NCBI RefSeq assembly: GCF_907164915.1 | Contig: NC_061862.1 | Coordinates: forward strand, 8,791,505-8,855,504 | Reading direction: 5' to 3' | DNA length: 64,000 nucleotides | Origin: Impatiens glandulifera | Taxonomy: Eukaryota > Streptophyta > Magnoliopsida > Ericales > Balsaminaceae | Shown here: positions 1-13,589 of the stretch, piece after piece | How the letters are laid out: every line of letters starts with the position of its first letter | Position numbering within the stretch: the first letter of the stretch is position 1 | Notes under the pieces: model-generated | What the model was told of the DNA's origin: nothing | Seen by the model: the letters and a program-made list of their open reading frames with translations, nothing else | Databases searched by the model: none | Translations under genes and position numbers: made by a program

Positions 1-653
1 TAACTTATTGCTTTTATGATTCGTTTTTCGTAATCCGTAACTTGCTTTGAATGAAGACGTTTCGTCTTCTTTTTATAGCTGAGAAGAGTCAACGGTCACT
101 TTTCTTCTCTCTCCTCTGGATTGGTTGATCGTTATCACGCCGGTGCAGAGAGGTTGCTTGCACGCTTCACCTTCCTCAACACTTGGCAGTCATGCAGGCA
201 GCTCTGAGTGAAAGATGACATAATCGGTTTTCAGATTTGGACACGTGTTGAACATGCACCTCAGGTTGTCAACTTCAGATCAATAAAGCATCATTGCTTT
301 CCTCGCATGCTTCCGATCGGATCTGATCTTCTTTTATTCTTTCAAGACACGTTTCTTTCGTCATGGTACGTCACTCTTGAAGTTTAAATTTTCCGGTTTT
401 GTCTCTTGTGCAGTATGGTCCGGCTGGTATGTGAACTTTTGTCTTTGATGACCGGTCGCTTGAGAGAGTGAAAACCGGTTCCTCTGATCTTTAACTTGAT
501 CACTTTGGAACAGGTTTCTTTGAAGTATTTCAGCAACCGGTTTATGATGCCCCAACCGGTTCATACGGTTTTGATCTGTATCTGCACATGAAAGTGGTCA
601 ACTGTTTAGTTTGACTAGCCGGTTCCAAAAATTAACTTTACTTAATTTTACTA
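1..653 (-). mobile_element. Partial Copia-type LTR, minus strand
   Basis: Read on the minus strand, a purine-rich polypurine-tract-like stretch (complement of 'tctccctttttgat', 660-673) precedes sequence starting TGATAG, as in the 3' LTR of SIRE/Maximus-type Copia elements. A TATA-like box (CTATAAAAAG on the minus strand) lies near 68-79. The rest of the LTR would continue beyond base 1. A second copy of the LTR-start sequence (about 708-755) sits just outside it. No LTR partner is visible, so family and boundary are inferred. The short open frame at 361-564 lies in this U3-like stretch and is probably not a gene. Confidence 0.4.
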
Positions 654-1525
654 TCAATTTCTCCCTTTTTGATTATTTAGAATAAATATTCAAAACTTGT
701 GATATGTGGCCGGTTTGAAAATTAACTTACTTAATTTTTCTATCACTATCTTAAGGGCAAATCGTATCAATTCCCCTAGATACACTCCGGAAGCCAAAAA
801 AATAAAGCAAAAATTCCAGAAGCCAGAAAATTGAAACTCTCTCTACGACTATACCAGGAATAATCGAACTTTTGAAGGATTGCGGCCCAAGATAAAAACA
901 ACCAAAAATATATCTTGATGGAACCTCATGTCTCGGTCACCTTTCTTGCGAATTAAGAGTTTGGATAATTGTCTGCACGAAATTGAATTTATCATCTATA
1001 TCTTAACGAAGGAGGAAAGAGAATTTGGGCTCCTTGAGTGAAACAATCTCTACTGTTTGCAGAAATGCTCGTAGCTTAATCCCGAACACATTTCAAATCT
1101 GAGTTACATGATTCGTGAATAGAATCAATGTTTCTTATGTTCTCAAAACATCATTTGAGATAGAACTAAGAATAGTCTATCCCCAATCAACTTTTATCAG
1201 AGCTCCTCATGCCATAGACAAATAAGGCACCATAAAGCATGACAAAGTAACATGCATCCCTTCCTTGTGACGTGAGATAACAAAACGCCTGGTCGATATT
1301 TCAATCAGCTACGAAGGTCACTTCGTAAAATAAAAGGGAAACGATAATGTTGAAATATTCGTTAAACAATAGAAGTTCATTGAAAATTTACGGCTTTAGT
1401 CTAATTGTGAAGGTCGTTTTGCCACGTTAAAGCCAAAGGACCCCTCAACACGACCAGTCAATGTTTCACCCAATTGCGAATGACACTTTGTCAAATCAAA
1501 AAGATATAAGTTATTAATCAAAACT
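654..1525. other. Intergenic stretch, no gene recognised
   Basis: No open frame or recognised domain. It contains a phrase (around 1475-1495, 'gaatgacactttgt') that recurs beyond the hAT-like element near 2931-2945, so 1440-1525 and 2871 onwards look like one older repeat or host sequence split by that insertion. Confidence 0.4.
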
Positions 1526-2870
1526 AGGGCTGCAAATGAGTCAAGCCGAGCTCGAACCACATTAAGCTCGATCTCGATTCGATTAATTATTTATTAGCTC
1601 GACTCGAACTTGAGCTCGAACGAATTTATAAATTTGAGCTCGAGCTTGAATCGACTATTTATCTACAAGCTCAACTCGAAAGTTTGAACTAAAATTAAAA
1701 TTTCAAGATTCGAGCTTTAATTCAAACCAAAATTTATTTTCAAAATGAAAATATCAAACTTTTACTTATTCAACATTAAAAACATAATATTTTAAAATAA
1801 AAAATCAATTAAAGCAAATAAATATTTAATCATCAATAAAAAAATAACATAATATATCGATCTAACAAAGCCACAATAGACATTTTAAGTGGATTCTATT
1901 GAGAGAAACTAGTTGATAATCGACAAAAATATGACTATTAACATAATCATTAAAGACTATAAGGTCTTTAAGTCATCTCACTACAAATACATCTTGCAAG
2001 TTGAATATCTTTTGGCATAATAGTCGCCCATTTGGTGTGGATGGTGTGGAGATTAGTATTTTCAAATAGACTAACTAAATAAGTTTCAAATGCATCCTAG
2101 AGACTATGGTGGAGCTCTGAAATCTCAGATCTGTATTGAAATCTTGTGCAATCTCACAAACAAATCTTTGGGATGGAAGTTTACAGATCAATAGCTTCAT
2201 ACTCTTTTGGTAATTATGGATCTCTCTCAATGCAACTATTCTTGGCGAAACTTGTGAGGCTTCTTCACACTTCCGATAGTTGGAGAAGATTTTATAGCTG
2301 CCTTCATTACTAGTTACATCTCAACTTCTTGTCTCTAGTAGATTTCCTAGCGAGGTCTGTTTTGTGCACGCCATTTGAATAAATGAGAGATCATATGGAG
2401 AAATGAAAAAACTTTGTGAATGAGTGAGAAAAATTGAATAAATGAGAGATAATATGAAGAAAAATAAAGAATTCTTGTGAATAAGTTAGAAAATAGTGAA
2501 TATGAAAAGTCATGTAGGATATGATAATGTATTAGAGAATTAGGGTTTTTTCTTTTTAACATTTGGGCCAAAAGATATAATAATATGAATTGTGGGCCTG
2601 CCATATAGACTTTTAAAAGTGATTTGAAAAGAGAGTGAAGAACAAAAATAATATTTTATGTTTTAATATTAAAATAAATAAATAAAATAAATTATATATT
2701 ATCAGGCTCTAAAAAGCTTGACAAGCCATCAAGCTAGTGTTATATGAGCTCGAGCTCGACTCGAACTCGGTCAAAGTCATGCTCAAGTCGAGTTTTGACT
2801 GAGCAGCTTGCGAGCAGCTCCCGAGCGGATTGCGAGCAGCTCACGAGCGGCTTGACTCATTTGTAGCCCT
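1526..2870. mobile_element. hAT-like non-autonomous DNA transposon with inverted ends
   Basis: The left end AGGGCTGCAAATGAGTCAAG matches the inverted right end (complement of 'cttgactcatttgtagccct') with one mismatch over 20 bases. Both subterminal regions are dense in GAGCTCGA/CTCGAG motifs (about 1545-1690 and 2745-2850), typical of hAT subterminal transposase-binding regions. The 1.3-kb interior codes for nothing recognisable. No clean 8-bp target duplication is visible (tcaaact-type versus aaacagaa), so superfamily assignment rests on end sequence and subterminal structure. Confidence 0.6.
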
Positions 2871-3620
2871 AAACAGAATAGCTCCTCTCATAAACAATCC
2901 CAAGCTGAATTATGATTTTTCAGTCAGTTGTGAATGTCACTTTGTATAAGACCTCTCCAAAGTCATATCTATTGATAGACACAATATATCATTGTTATGA
3001 TTCTTAAAACCCTATTTTAATAGACCTCTATGTAGGTTATTGTCATAACCTATCCCCTCAGAGTGATTGTTATTACTATCCTCAAATAAGTCATATCTTA
3101 GGATGGACATCCATGAAAGTCATTATTATGACCAATTCCCAGCGGCAAATTCTATCTCTTGATGGACATAGCGTGATTATTATCACTATTCCCCATGAGA
3201 GTTTTATTTGTTGATAAGTATCCAAAAAGAAGTTTTACCTGCAGTTGATAAGACTACTCCCCATTCAAGTCCTATCTCTTGATAGGCATCATAAATCATT
3301 GATATGATCAAGTCCTAGCTAAGGCAACCTTCGAGGTTATTATAATATCAATTCCCAACCAAAGCCTATCATCTGACAAGCATATAGTAAGATTATTGTG
3401 ATAATCTATCCTCAATAAGATTCAACTAATAAAGAATGATTGTTGTAGCGATCCAACCTATAAAGCATGGTTATGATTCATTCCAACAATTGTTGTCATT
3501 CAGGTTCTATCATTCTACCTTATTTTAAGTTGGGTTACGAATTTCATATGTTCGTATGACAATCTCATACCCACGTTTTCTAAAAACAAAGTTTGTTTGA
3601 TTCAAACTCGGTTCGAGAGG
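2871..3620. repeat. Degenerate short-period repeat region
   Basis: Variants of 'cctatctcttgataggcatc' followed by 'gattattatgat' and 'caattccc' recur about every 50-70 bases from about 2955 to 3420. No protein could be read from it. It may be the untranslated part of an old retroelement. Confidence 0.4.
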
Positions 3621-3627
3621 GGCATTA

Positions 3628-5581
3628 TGTAAGCATGAAAATTTGACATAACCCCAAATTATAATTTTAAAATAATATTTTGAATTCAAAATAATTGAAA
3701 GAAATTGTAAAAATTAAATTAGGATTAATTAGTGCGATAATTAGACCCTAATTAGAAAAATTAATCAAAGGCCAAAAATAATTTGGGATTAAAATGTTGT
3801 ATTCATTTTACCCAAATTAAACTAGAAAAGGGTTGAAATAATTTAATTATAATTTTAGACATAAATTATGGCCCAAAATAATTAAATAAATACCCTAAAA
3901 TAAAATAAAATGAACATAATTTTTATTATGTTTTCAAAAATATTTTTGTGTATTAGTTTGGTGAAAAAAAATGAAAGAAAGAGTTAAAAAATCGATTTCA
4001 AATAATCCTTTTATTAAAAATAAAAATTGATTAACATGTGTGGCAGTAATTAGATTTTATTTTTACAACAGGATTACAGACTTTAAGATCTCTCTATATT
4101 TCCATCCAACGCACCAAACAGTCGGATGTACCGCGCTTACCGTGTGCCCGCGCACACATGATTGACTAACGAAACACTAAGCGTCGTTGGCCAAAACGCC
4201 CGAACACCTAACGGACCGCCAATGAATCTCAATGGCGTGTTTTATTTAAATGAAACGATGTCGTTTTAATCTTCTTCTTCGTTGAGACATTGTGAACGTC
4301 GAAGAATCGCACTCGACGTCGGCGATCTTCTAGAAACCATATCTTCTTCATTCCTTATACCTCCAAATTTCGCCCATGTGCACGTCTCTCCATTGCCATC
4401 ATTTCACCTAGGGTTTGAATTCAAATCCTACCCTAACTAGATCCACGAGGATAAATCAGAAATCAAAGGGATGAACCTGAACGCCTAACGGACCCCAAAC
4501 GTATCTTAATGGCGCATTTTATTTAAATGAAACGATGTCGTGGTAATATTCTTCTTCGTTAAGACACTGCGAACGCAGGAGAATCGCGCTCGACGTCGAC
4601 GTTCTTCTAGAAACCATATATTCTTCGTTGAGACATTGCGAACGCCGAAGAATCGTGCTCGACGTCAGCGATCTTCTAGAAACCATATCTTCGTCGTTTC
4701 TTATACCTCCAAATTTCGCCCATGTACACGTCTCTCCATTGCACTCATTTCACCTAGGGTTTGAATTCAAATCCTATCCCAGAACTAGATCCACGAGGAT
4801 AAATCAGAAATCAAAGGGATGAACTTTAGAAGTAAAATTGGATACGAATTCGGCTTCGAAACCGACCTAGATTGGGTATAAATACTCCCTAGATCTCCTT
4901 CTTTCAATCCATCGAAGAGAATTCAACAATCACAGAACCTTATAGCCTATTCAAAGATCTTCATCGGATCTCCGACGACTTCTTTTGAAGAAAATTATTC
5001 GGTATTCTAAGCTTTGATTCAGAGCTTCGGGAAGCTTCCTTAAGATCATAGGAGTGCTCTCCAATCACAAGTCCTTTACTCAATATTTTATAACCTCAAT
5101 CGCAGGTACGCACTTCTAAATAATTTTGTACAGTTATTTATATAATCAAAACATATCCTTATTTAGAACCCCCGGACTACTAATTTAAGAAAATAAACGT
5201 TATAAATAAATCTTTTGATAGCTAGACTTTTAAAAAATAAACCGCTTTCAACGGACGCGGATGACATAACTCGCAAGCTCTTTCCCGAGCGTATCTAAAT
5301 AACGGACCTCTTATGGAAACTAAAATTTTATTACGTTTTTATACATACACCAAAAGGATTCAATTTTTAAAAATTTTAAACTAAGCGCCAAAGCACATTT
5401 TTGTATAAATTCTTTTCTTAAATAATTTTATATATATAAGAGATTTTTAACGTGTAAATCGAGACTATATTTTTATACTTTTGACCAGCTCAGTCTGGTC
5501 CGAATCTTTAAAAAAAATTGGAACCTAAAAATCCCGAGGAACCGAATGTAGGGGCCGGTACCACCTAGGAGGGCGCGTACA
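3628..5581 (+). mobile_element. LTR-like block, possibly a Gypsy solo LTR
   Basis: The block starts TGTAAGCATG and can be read to a terminal CA near 5581. It contains a clear TATA box (GGGTATAAATACTCCC, about 4875-4890) followed by a C/T-rich leader, which is promoter organisation expected inside an LTR. No open frame of note lies in it. A matching 5-bp target duplication is not visible and no partner LTR lies in the window, so a solo LTR or an isolated retroelement promoter are both possible; the edges are estimates. Confidence 0.35.
4199..4822. repeat. Tandem duplication inside the LTR-like block
   Basis: A unit of about 275 bp (about 4199-4472) is repeated at about 4490-4822. Both contain 'tttatttaaatgaaacgatg', 'cttctagaaaccatat' and 'cacctagggtttgaattcaa'. 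The second copy has a further internal duplication of about 70 bp (4555-4620 and 4624-4690). It lies directly upstream of the TATA box, where LTR enhancer repeats often occur. Confidence 0.75.
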
Positions 5582-6004
5582 TTTGCCGAGAAATTAGGTT
5601 TAGAGAATGAGAGAGGAATTAATATATATTATATAATATATAATAGTATAAATAAATTATAAATAATATAATATATAATAAAATAAATTCGATTTTTGGT
5701 TTAGTTTTCGTGTTTAAACCCAAACTCGAAAACCAATTCAAAAATTGTATTTGAATTCGAATTGGTTTAAATTCGATTCGAATACTAAAAAATAAAATTC
5801 GAATTCGATCGTATATTCGTTTCAGACCAAATATTAAACACCCTATTTGGACGCATGTTAGGCATTGACTCGAATGAATGACTTAGTGGTTGGACATTTG
5901 AATGAGAAAGAGATTTCGTGGTCAAATCATGAATTTGTTAATTATTTTATTCTAAGTAAACGGGGAGGTCAAATATTAGACGGGCTAAATATTTAAAGGA
6001 AATG
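5582..6004. other. AT-rich intergenic sequence
   Basis: Mostly TATAAT-rich low-complexity sequence followed by 'aattcgattcgaat' repeats. No coding signal seen. Confidence 0.4.
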
Positions 6005-6236
6005 TGAGTTGGCGTAGTAGCTCGAGCCACGGATTGTTCTCTATTCAAAACATAGAGAACACTTCTTTTATTCCCTTTTTTGCAGGCTAGTTCGTTTTTC
6101 GATCAAAGAACAGCCAGGACTGAGATTTTTTGGTCGTTTAAAAGGCATATCAAAAACCCAAAATTTCAGAGATCTTTTTTTTCATAATCAAACCGATCCC
6201 TCGAACAGTTTTAAACTAACATATAACAATTTTGGC
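6005..6236 (+). mobile_element. SINE-like repeat, copy A
   Basis: The 3' half, from 'ggtcgtttaaaaggcatatc' to 'cagttttaaactaacatata', matches 13734-13845. Near the 5' end 'tggcgtagtagctcga' resembles a pol III A box. A B box is not clear. Two related copies with A-box-like starts suggest a SINE; this is inference. Confidence 0.35.
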
Positions 6237-7430
6237 TATCTTAAGAACTTGTTTGGATTTCATTTTTTAATTGAACTTCAATTGAATTCTATACCACTCA
6301 CTAGATTAACTCGTGTGAAAATATTATTAAATAACTTATTTTATGTTGGGTTAATAAGTGTTTTTATTATTATTTAAAATTGTTTGATGATTTATTTGGG
6401 ATTAATTAGTTAAATAATTATTTTGTTTTATTTTTTCTTTAAATTTATGAAACATGCATAATCTTTTTTTTTTCAATTTAAGATATTGTAAATTTTTACG
6501 GACTTATAATATTTTAAAATTTATAATTTATAATTTTAAATAAATATGATCTGGTCAATAAATTATATCACCTTTATAGTATGAGGATGAGCTGTTATAC
6601 TAAATCTTTTAATTTATTTTATAAATTTTTAAAACTTTCTAATTTCAATATTTTACTATTCATTTTAATAATCTTAATTATTAATTAGTAAAAAACAAGT
6701 CTGGTCCATTTTTGGATAGGTTAATAACAAAAGTGAGAAATACTTTTTTTTTTTTTTTTTTTTTTTTGTACAACTCAATCTATGCGTGTTTGGTAATAAA
6801 AAGAAAAAAACTCAACATCAAACTATCTCTAAAAGTGATAATACTAAAAACAATAAAAAAAAAACAAAAACAAATGTATACCAAATTATCCAATATGTTA
6901 AACATGTATATTGACTAGATCATCTCTATTTGTTCAACATGGCATGTCCCACATTAGCAACGCGTTTTAAACATGATTTATCCGCTACAATATGTTTGAC
7001 CAACGGACTAGTTTGACTATAAGACCATAATTGATGAAATTAAGGCTTTGTTTCATGAAGGACTATTTAAATTAATTTCTTAATCTAATCTTTAATTTAA
7101 TATTTTTATTTACTAAACTCAAATAAGTATATATAATCTATTTTTCATACAATAATATATTTATAACATTATATATCAAACTAATTATAAATTTAAATCA
7201 AATATATCACCAATTATTTATATTAACAAATAAAATAAGACTGATCAATTGTTGTTTGTGACTTATTTGTATCGTTTTCATCAAATGAGACTAGAACTTT
7301 AAATTGTTTCATATAAAGTTTCAACTAGAATTTTTTTTTATCATTTGCGATACTTTTCAAATGGATAAAACGTCTATTATATTATTTTAACGTATTATTT
7401 TATTTTTTTTAATTAATTTATCACATTTTT
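6237..7430. repeat. Segmental duplication, copy A (partner 25735-27040)
   Basis: The same order of landmarks occurs in both copies: 'attgaacttcaattgaattc', 'taactcgtgtgaaaatatta', 'ttggttaataag'-like phrases, 'ctggtccatttttgg', a run of T, and 'cattagcaa'/'gtttaaacatgatttat'. This copy lacks the MITE found at 25803-26058 in the other and so keeps its empty target site TAT at 6290-6292. No gene lies inside; the open frame at 6712-6918 is low-complexity. Confidence 0.75.
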
Positions 7431-7432
7431 AA

Positions 7433-8176
<744 letters not shown>

Positions 8177-9774
8177 TTATGGAATATAAATACTCACTTA
8201 AATAATTCTAAAAATTATTAGACTTAAGCTAATTAATCCTTGATATATAATATGATTAACCTCTTAACCCTTTTTTTAGAACGGTTGTTTCGTTTCTTTT
8301 TTGGAGTGCGATTAATCACTGCGGCTTAACACACGCTTAACCATTTAATTAGGCGCAGAACTTGTCACGGGCTAGTCTCTTAACCTTTTGGATAACCTTA
8401 ATTGTAGATTTATATTTTTGGGCTCCATATTATTTTTCATTTTGTACATTTAATTTATTTTATTTTGTTAGTATATAAATTGGAAAACTAAAAATTAGAG
8501 GGTAATATATATTTTAAAATTGTCAAAATAGAATTAGTAAAGACCTAAGGGGCGTTGTGAGACATAGTTTGTCATTCCTTTTTGGTCATTTCCCACATTT
8601 AACCAAACGCCGAACTCATTGTGAATCTCTAAATATAGCGTGCATACGTCTAATTTATTTTTCTAATTTAAAAAAAAAAATATGTGACGATTCTCTAGTC
8701 GTGAGATTATTAAAAATCGAAAAAAATTTAAATAGGCCTATAATTGACTTCTCATTAAATATCTCAATTTCTCTTATACTCACGTGATGGTAAGATATAA
8801 AGTCGTCTATAAAACCTCATTTTCAAAAAATTTAAACTTTTTGATAATGTAAAATTGATTCCCTCACAATATTTTTATAAAAAAATGTGAATCCCAAAAT
8901 ATCTCAAACTTTTCGTGACGTCAAAATCGCGCACGAGCGTCTAGACAATGGAGCAAAGAGTTTTCTAAATGTTTTTGTTAATTATGATTTTAAAAACTCA
9001 TTGCATTGCATGATAATTGTCTGGTTATTTAAAACGGATCATCTAATTTTATAAATTTGTTGGTTTACGCATATAATTTGTAGTTACTAGAGATAATATT
9101 GATAAAAATCAACATTGTAAAAAAGGTATCTAGATAAACTGTTTTCCGTAAAAAGATATGAGTGAAGGTAGATATTTTTTAGACTTAGAAATGTATTCTC
9201 GTTATTAGGTAGGATATTCATAATTTCATAAACAAAGAAAGTATTTATGCTTGCTCTCTGCTAGCTAGCACTTTTGTTTGTTATAAGTTCAAAGTTAGTG
9301 AATGATCCAAAACTTAATGGTAAAATGAAAATGTATTGATTGCATAATCAAATCGGTATAAATGGAAGAAAAAATTAATAAAATTGATATAATTGAATAT
9401 CTATAATTTTTAAATGATTAAATTCCCTATAGTGTTTTCTGTTAAATCGTCAAGCTAATAAACTGAACAATTATAGTTTAAAATTTTAATATATATAATT
9501 TAATTAGATTATAATTAAGAGTTGATAAACAAATATTTTTTTTAATAATTAATTTTTTCGACTATTAATATTTAAAATTTAAATAAATTAATTTAAAATA
9601 TTTAATTAATAAATTTAGTAATTTGATAATTTTAAAAAAAATTGATGTAGATGATTGAGTTTTAAATAAAATTTTAATAAAAAAAATACTTATCAAACTA
9701 GCTCTAAGATGATGAGTCTTTTATAACCAAATATAATATATATATTTTATATATATGAGAGAGAGAATATTATC

Positions 9775-9980
9775 TTTCCAACACAGTTTTGTGAATTGAT
9801 AATGTTATTTTGATTTCTGAAACTAAAAGTTAAATAATATTAGTTATTAACTATTTTATTGTTAAATAAATGTAATTATTATCAAAAATAAAAACAAACA
9901 AGACCTAAAAATTGCCTCAATTATTTTTACTGTTTTCTCACAAACTATTATTACAAACATGACACATTTTTATCACGCAT
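9775..9980 (-). repeat. Dispersed repeat, copy 1 (inverted)
   Basis: The reverse complement closely matches 30125-30320 ('gtgtcatgtttg', 'aataatagttt.tgagaaaacagta', 'aataacattatcaattca'). A weaker third copy lies at about 60090-60270. A MITE-sized family; ends and TSD could not be fixed. Confidence 0.6.
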
Positions 9981-10054
9981 ATGGGCCTAACTTTGTCTGT
10001 CTTTTTCCATTGCAAAATAATTGTGTAATATGATAATTTTTTAAATTATAAAAA

Positions 10055-10133
<79 letters not shown>
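10055..10133. repeat. (AT)n microsatellite
   Basis: About 80 bp of TA dinucleotides within intergenic sequence. Confidence 0.95.
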
Positions 10134-10140
<7 letters not shown>

Positions 10141-11207
10141 TTTTAGCTACACAATAATTTAAAAATTGAAGTTTTTTAATAATATTTTTTTTTACATAAT
10201 CCTAATAATAATAAATGTTGTTCTCTTTAATTTTGAAGGCATATTCATTCTCAAAATAAATAAATAAATCATCACATCTATATTTTGTAATTACTAATCT
10301 CCAAGCTATCTAAATATTCACAGACAATGTCTTCCATAAAATTTATTAAATTTAAAATTCATTTGTAAAAGTTTGTCATAAACTTGCTTTTAAATAATAT
10401 GTATATAATAAATTTTTTTTTTAAAGCATAGCATTAAAAAGGAATCTCATTATTATTTTTCTTTTCTTTGTGTGGTATTCGTTTTCACTGTTTTGCTTTA
10501 TTTTTTATATGGGATAAGATAAGTTTGATTAGTCTTTTCAATAATTTAATTTAGATTTAACTTATTTGTTCCAACTTATTTACATAAAAAGAAGATAGAA
10601 AAAAAATTGCGTTTAAACTTAAAGTGTGAATAATTATAATTTTTACTTTAGTTTATTTGCAAATACTAAATACAAAAAAACATAAATTGAATCAAACAAA
10701 CTTATTTATGAGTTGAGTAATTATAGTTTGATTTGTTGAGCTTATTTAATTAAATTAACAATTATTTAAATTATTTTATTTAGTTTTCCTTATGAAAAAT
10801 AATACTAATATATGGAAATGTATTAATTTTTTTTTTTAAAATAATATTTTTATATTTTAACTAATATTAATTATAAAAATAAATAAATAAAATGATTAAT
10901 TATAACCAAATCTAATCACTAAATTTTATATTCTCTTCTCTCATCATCTTAATATGAATATATGGATTAGATCACTTCATTTATTAATTAAAAAATTATT
11001 TAAAATAATATATATATATATATATTATATATTAGTCTTAAATTGAAAAACATTTTCTCAATATTAACCTATCAATTGTTTATAAATAATTCAAACTTTA
11101 TTTAATTAAGTTACTGCATAATAAGTCTTAGATAAAAATTTAAAAACAAATTAAACTAGTTCAAGAGTTTAATTATTGATAAATTTGTATATTTTGTTTG
11201 TGTTTAA

Positions 11208-11215
11208 CTATAAAG
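11208..11215 (+). promoter_or_regulatory. Candidate TATA box of the PGIP gene
   Basis: CTATAAAG lies about 45 bp before the start codon at 11259, which would give a very short leader. It is the best TATA match just upstream of the gene. Confidence 0.45.
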
Positions 11216-11258
11216 AGAGGAAGAAAGGCTCCCCACTCCTTAATCATTCTATCTAAAC

Positions 11259-12260
11259 ATGAAAACCCTAACAGTGATTATGTCCCTTTCTCTGATCCTT
11301 GTTCTGTTCTTCCCATCTCCTTCATTCTCCTCCGCCGTCCGATGCAACCCGAAGGACAAGAAAGTACTCCTCACCATCAAAACAGCCCTTGGCAACCCTT
11401 ACCACCTTGCTTCATGGGATCCCAAAACCGATTGCTGTGACTGGTACTGCCTAGAATGCCATAGAAAAACCTACCGTGTCATCGCCCTCACCATTTTCGA
11501 CGGCGAACTCTCCGGCCAGATCCCCTCCGCCGTCGGGGACCTTCCCTACCTCAAAACCCTCCTCTTCCACAAACTACCAAATTTCGTCGGTACCATTCCC
11601 CAGACCGTTACAAAGCTCACCCGACTCAAATCACTCGAAGTCAGCTCCACCAATATCTCCGGTCCCATCCCCGATTTCCTCAGCCAGCTTAAGAATCTCC
11701 GCTCTCTAGATTTATCTTTCAATAAGCTAACCGGTTCGATCCCCCCTTCGCTCTCCGAGCTTCCCAATTTAACCAATCTCCGCCTCGACCGGAACAGACT
11801 CACCGGCTCAATCCCAGACTCATTTGGGAACTTCAAAGCAAAGGTCCCCTCCCTCTATCTTTCCCACAATCAGCTCACAGGGTACGTCCCTAAATCTCTA
11901 GGGTTCAAGAGATTCCGCAACCTTGATTTCTCTCGCAACAAGCTCCAAGGTGATATTTCCTTCTTGTTCGGCCCCGGCAAGGGGCTTTGGGGAGCCGATT
12001 TCTCGAAGAACTTGTTCGAATTCGATCTGTCCAAGGTTGTTTTCCCTAAATACTTGAGAGTGCTAGATCTAAACCACAACAAGATCTATGGGAGCCTTCC
12101 GCAAGGTCTGGCTTCATTGAACCAGTTGCAATTTCTGAACGTAAGCTATAATAGCCTCTGCGGTAAGATTCCGGTCGGGGGTGAGCTGCAGAGGTTTGAA
12201 ACCACGGAGTATTTCAACAACAAGTGCTTGTGTGGGGCTCCATTGTTGGCATGCAAGTAA
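11259..12260 (+). CDS. Polygalacturonase-inhibiting-protein-like LRR protein
   Basis: A 333-aa intronless frame. The length, intronless structure and layout match plant PGIPs, which are secreted or cell-wall proteins that bind and inhibit fungal or insect endopolygalacturonases. Residues 1-27 form a signal peptide with a hydrophobic core (SLILVLFF). An LRR N-terminal cap follows with the paired cysteines CCDWYC (expected form CCDWYCV.C). About ten 24-residue LRRs of the plant extracellular type follow (LxxLxxLxxLDLSxNxLTGxIP; for example LRSLDLSFNKLTGSIPPSLS), then a Cys-rich C-cap ending CLCGAPLLACK. No transmembrane or kinase segment follows, which separates it from receptor kinases. GC content and codon use contrast with the AT-rich surroundings, as expected of a real gene. 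An FLOR1/LRR protein of similar size is an alternative. Confidence 0.93.
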   Translation: MKTLTVIMSLSLILVLFFPSPSFSSAVRCNPKDKKVLLTIKTALGNPYHLASWDPKTDCCDWYCLECHRKTYRVIALTIFDGELSGQIPSAVGDLPYLKTLLFHKLPNFVGTIPQTVTKLTRLKSLEVSSTNISGPIPDFLSQLKNLRSLDLSFNKLTGSIPPSLSELPNLTNLRLDRNRLTGSIPDSFGNFKAKVPSLYLSHNQLTGYVPKSLGFKRFRNLDFSRNKLQGDISFLFGPGKGLWGADFSKNLFEFDLSKVVFPKYLRVLDLNHNKIYGSLPQGLASLNQLQFLNVSYNSLCGKIPVGGELQRFETTEYFNNKCLCGAPLLACK

Positions 12261-12350
12261 CTGGTTTAAGATGATCTTAAGGTGTAAAATAAAAGATTGC
12301 ATCATTTTGCCCGTTCGAAGGTGCATGCTTATTATTATTGTTTGGATTTT

Positions 12351-12354
<4 letters not shown>

Positions 12355-12385
<31 letters not shown>
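12355..12385. repeat. (ATT)n microsatellite in the PGIP 3' region
   Basis: About ten TTA/ATT units about 95 bp after the PGIP stop codon, probably within or near the 3' UTR. Short frames read across it are artefacts. Confidence 0.9.
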
Positions 12386-12386
<1 letters not shown>

Positions 12387-12399
12387 GGTTTGGAAACCG

Positions 12400-13565
12400 A
12401 TTAAATAAATGTTTGTAATCATATATTTCATTGAGAAAGATGTAACCCTATACAATAAAATAAACACATTGTAAAATTGAACATTAAAAATATAAACAAT
12501 AATTGTTAACCCAACCCCCTTGTGCACGAGCTTATAATTTCTTTATATAATGCAACTATATTCATAGGAAATTAAAAATAGAAAAACAATAAATTAAGAG
12601 GGAATCTTAACTATACTAACAAAAATGATTAGATGAAGACGATTCAAGATGTCAATAGTATTAGCTTAATTATATGTTCCAAAGAATTGAAACTTATTTG
12701 TTGATTTTAACAATAATTTATCAGTTATAAAAAAAAATTGAACATATTTGAACCTTTATAAACACTCAAAAAAATAAATTAAATAAAATAATTAAGCGTA
12801 TAAATACACTTACAGTTTATTTTTCTATAATTTTTAGTTCTAGATAATGTTTATATAGTTTGATACATTTTATTTATATAATATTCAAATTGTTAATAGG
12901 GGTGCAACACAAAAAAATTATTCCTTTTCAAAGAGGGTTTTTTTTTTTTAAACTCGATAGATTTTATTGAATCTAGATTGAAATAAGAAATCAAAATGTT
13001 TGAAATGTCGAGAAATTATGAAAGAAAAATATGGTACGTGTTCAAACGCATTTTAGAGATTATGTTATTAATTGTTTCGGTATTTGGTTGTGAAAAGGCA
13101 TCGACACTATGTTTCATGTGCCCGTCACCTGTTGATCTCTGTTTTAAACTCTTGATAATTTAAAATAATATTATTTTATAAATTATTTACTTGTTTCAAC
13201 CTAAAGCACGCATAGGTAAATCTAAACATTAACATATGTATAGTTTTGGTATAACATTAACATATGCATAATTTTGGTATAAATTTACTCCTCAAAATAT
13301 AGGTCTACGTTATGGTCATAGATTCTACATCTAAAATATATAAAAGATGCTACTTATAAGTTAGAAACAAAACTCGAAAATTGTATCTAAAAAATAAATA
13401 AAATGTTAATTTAAAAAAATACAAACACAGACCCTTATCCAATTATTATTTTATTTTTTTTGTTAGAAATAATAATTTTTTTTTTAGTGTTTTAATTTTT
13501 TTTTTGGAATTTTTAAAATGAATTAATGCATTTAAAAACAAACAAAAAAAATTAACACCAAGATA
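12400..13565. other. Intergenic sequence downstream of PGIP
   Basis: AT-rich with no open frame of note. A near-perfect phrase 'ttaacatatg.ataattttggta' is duplicated at about 13228-13280. Confidence 0.5.
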
Positions 13566-13589
13566 AACACATTGGCCCAGGGCCAGCTG

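Noticed and set aside
4540..4822. Two overlapping frames of 64-74 aa with RRR-rich repeats
   Set aside because: They fall in the tandemly duplicated LTR-like region and repeat the same phrase; no family recognised.
11546..12527. Minus-strand frames of 70-137 aa across the PGIP gene and its 3' region, and plus-strand overlapping frames at 11198 and 11476
   Set aside because: Shadows of the PGIP frame; the one at 12114-12527 also runs through the ATT microsatellite.
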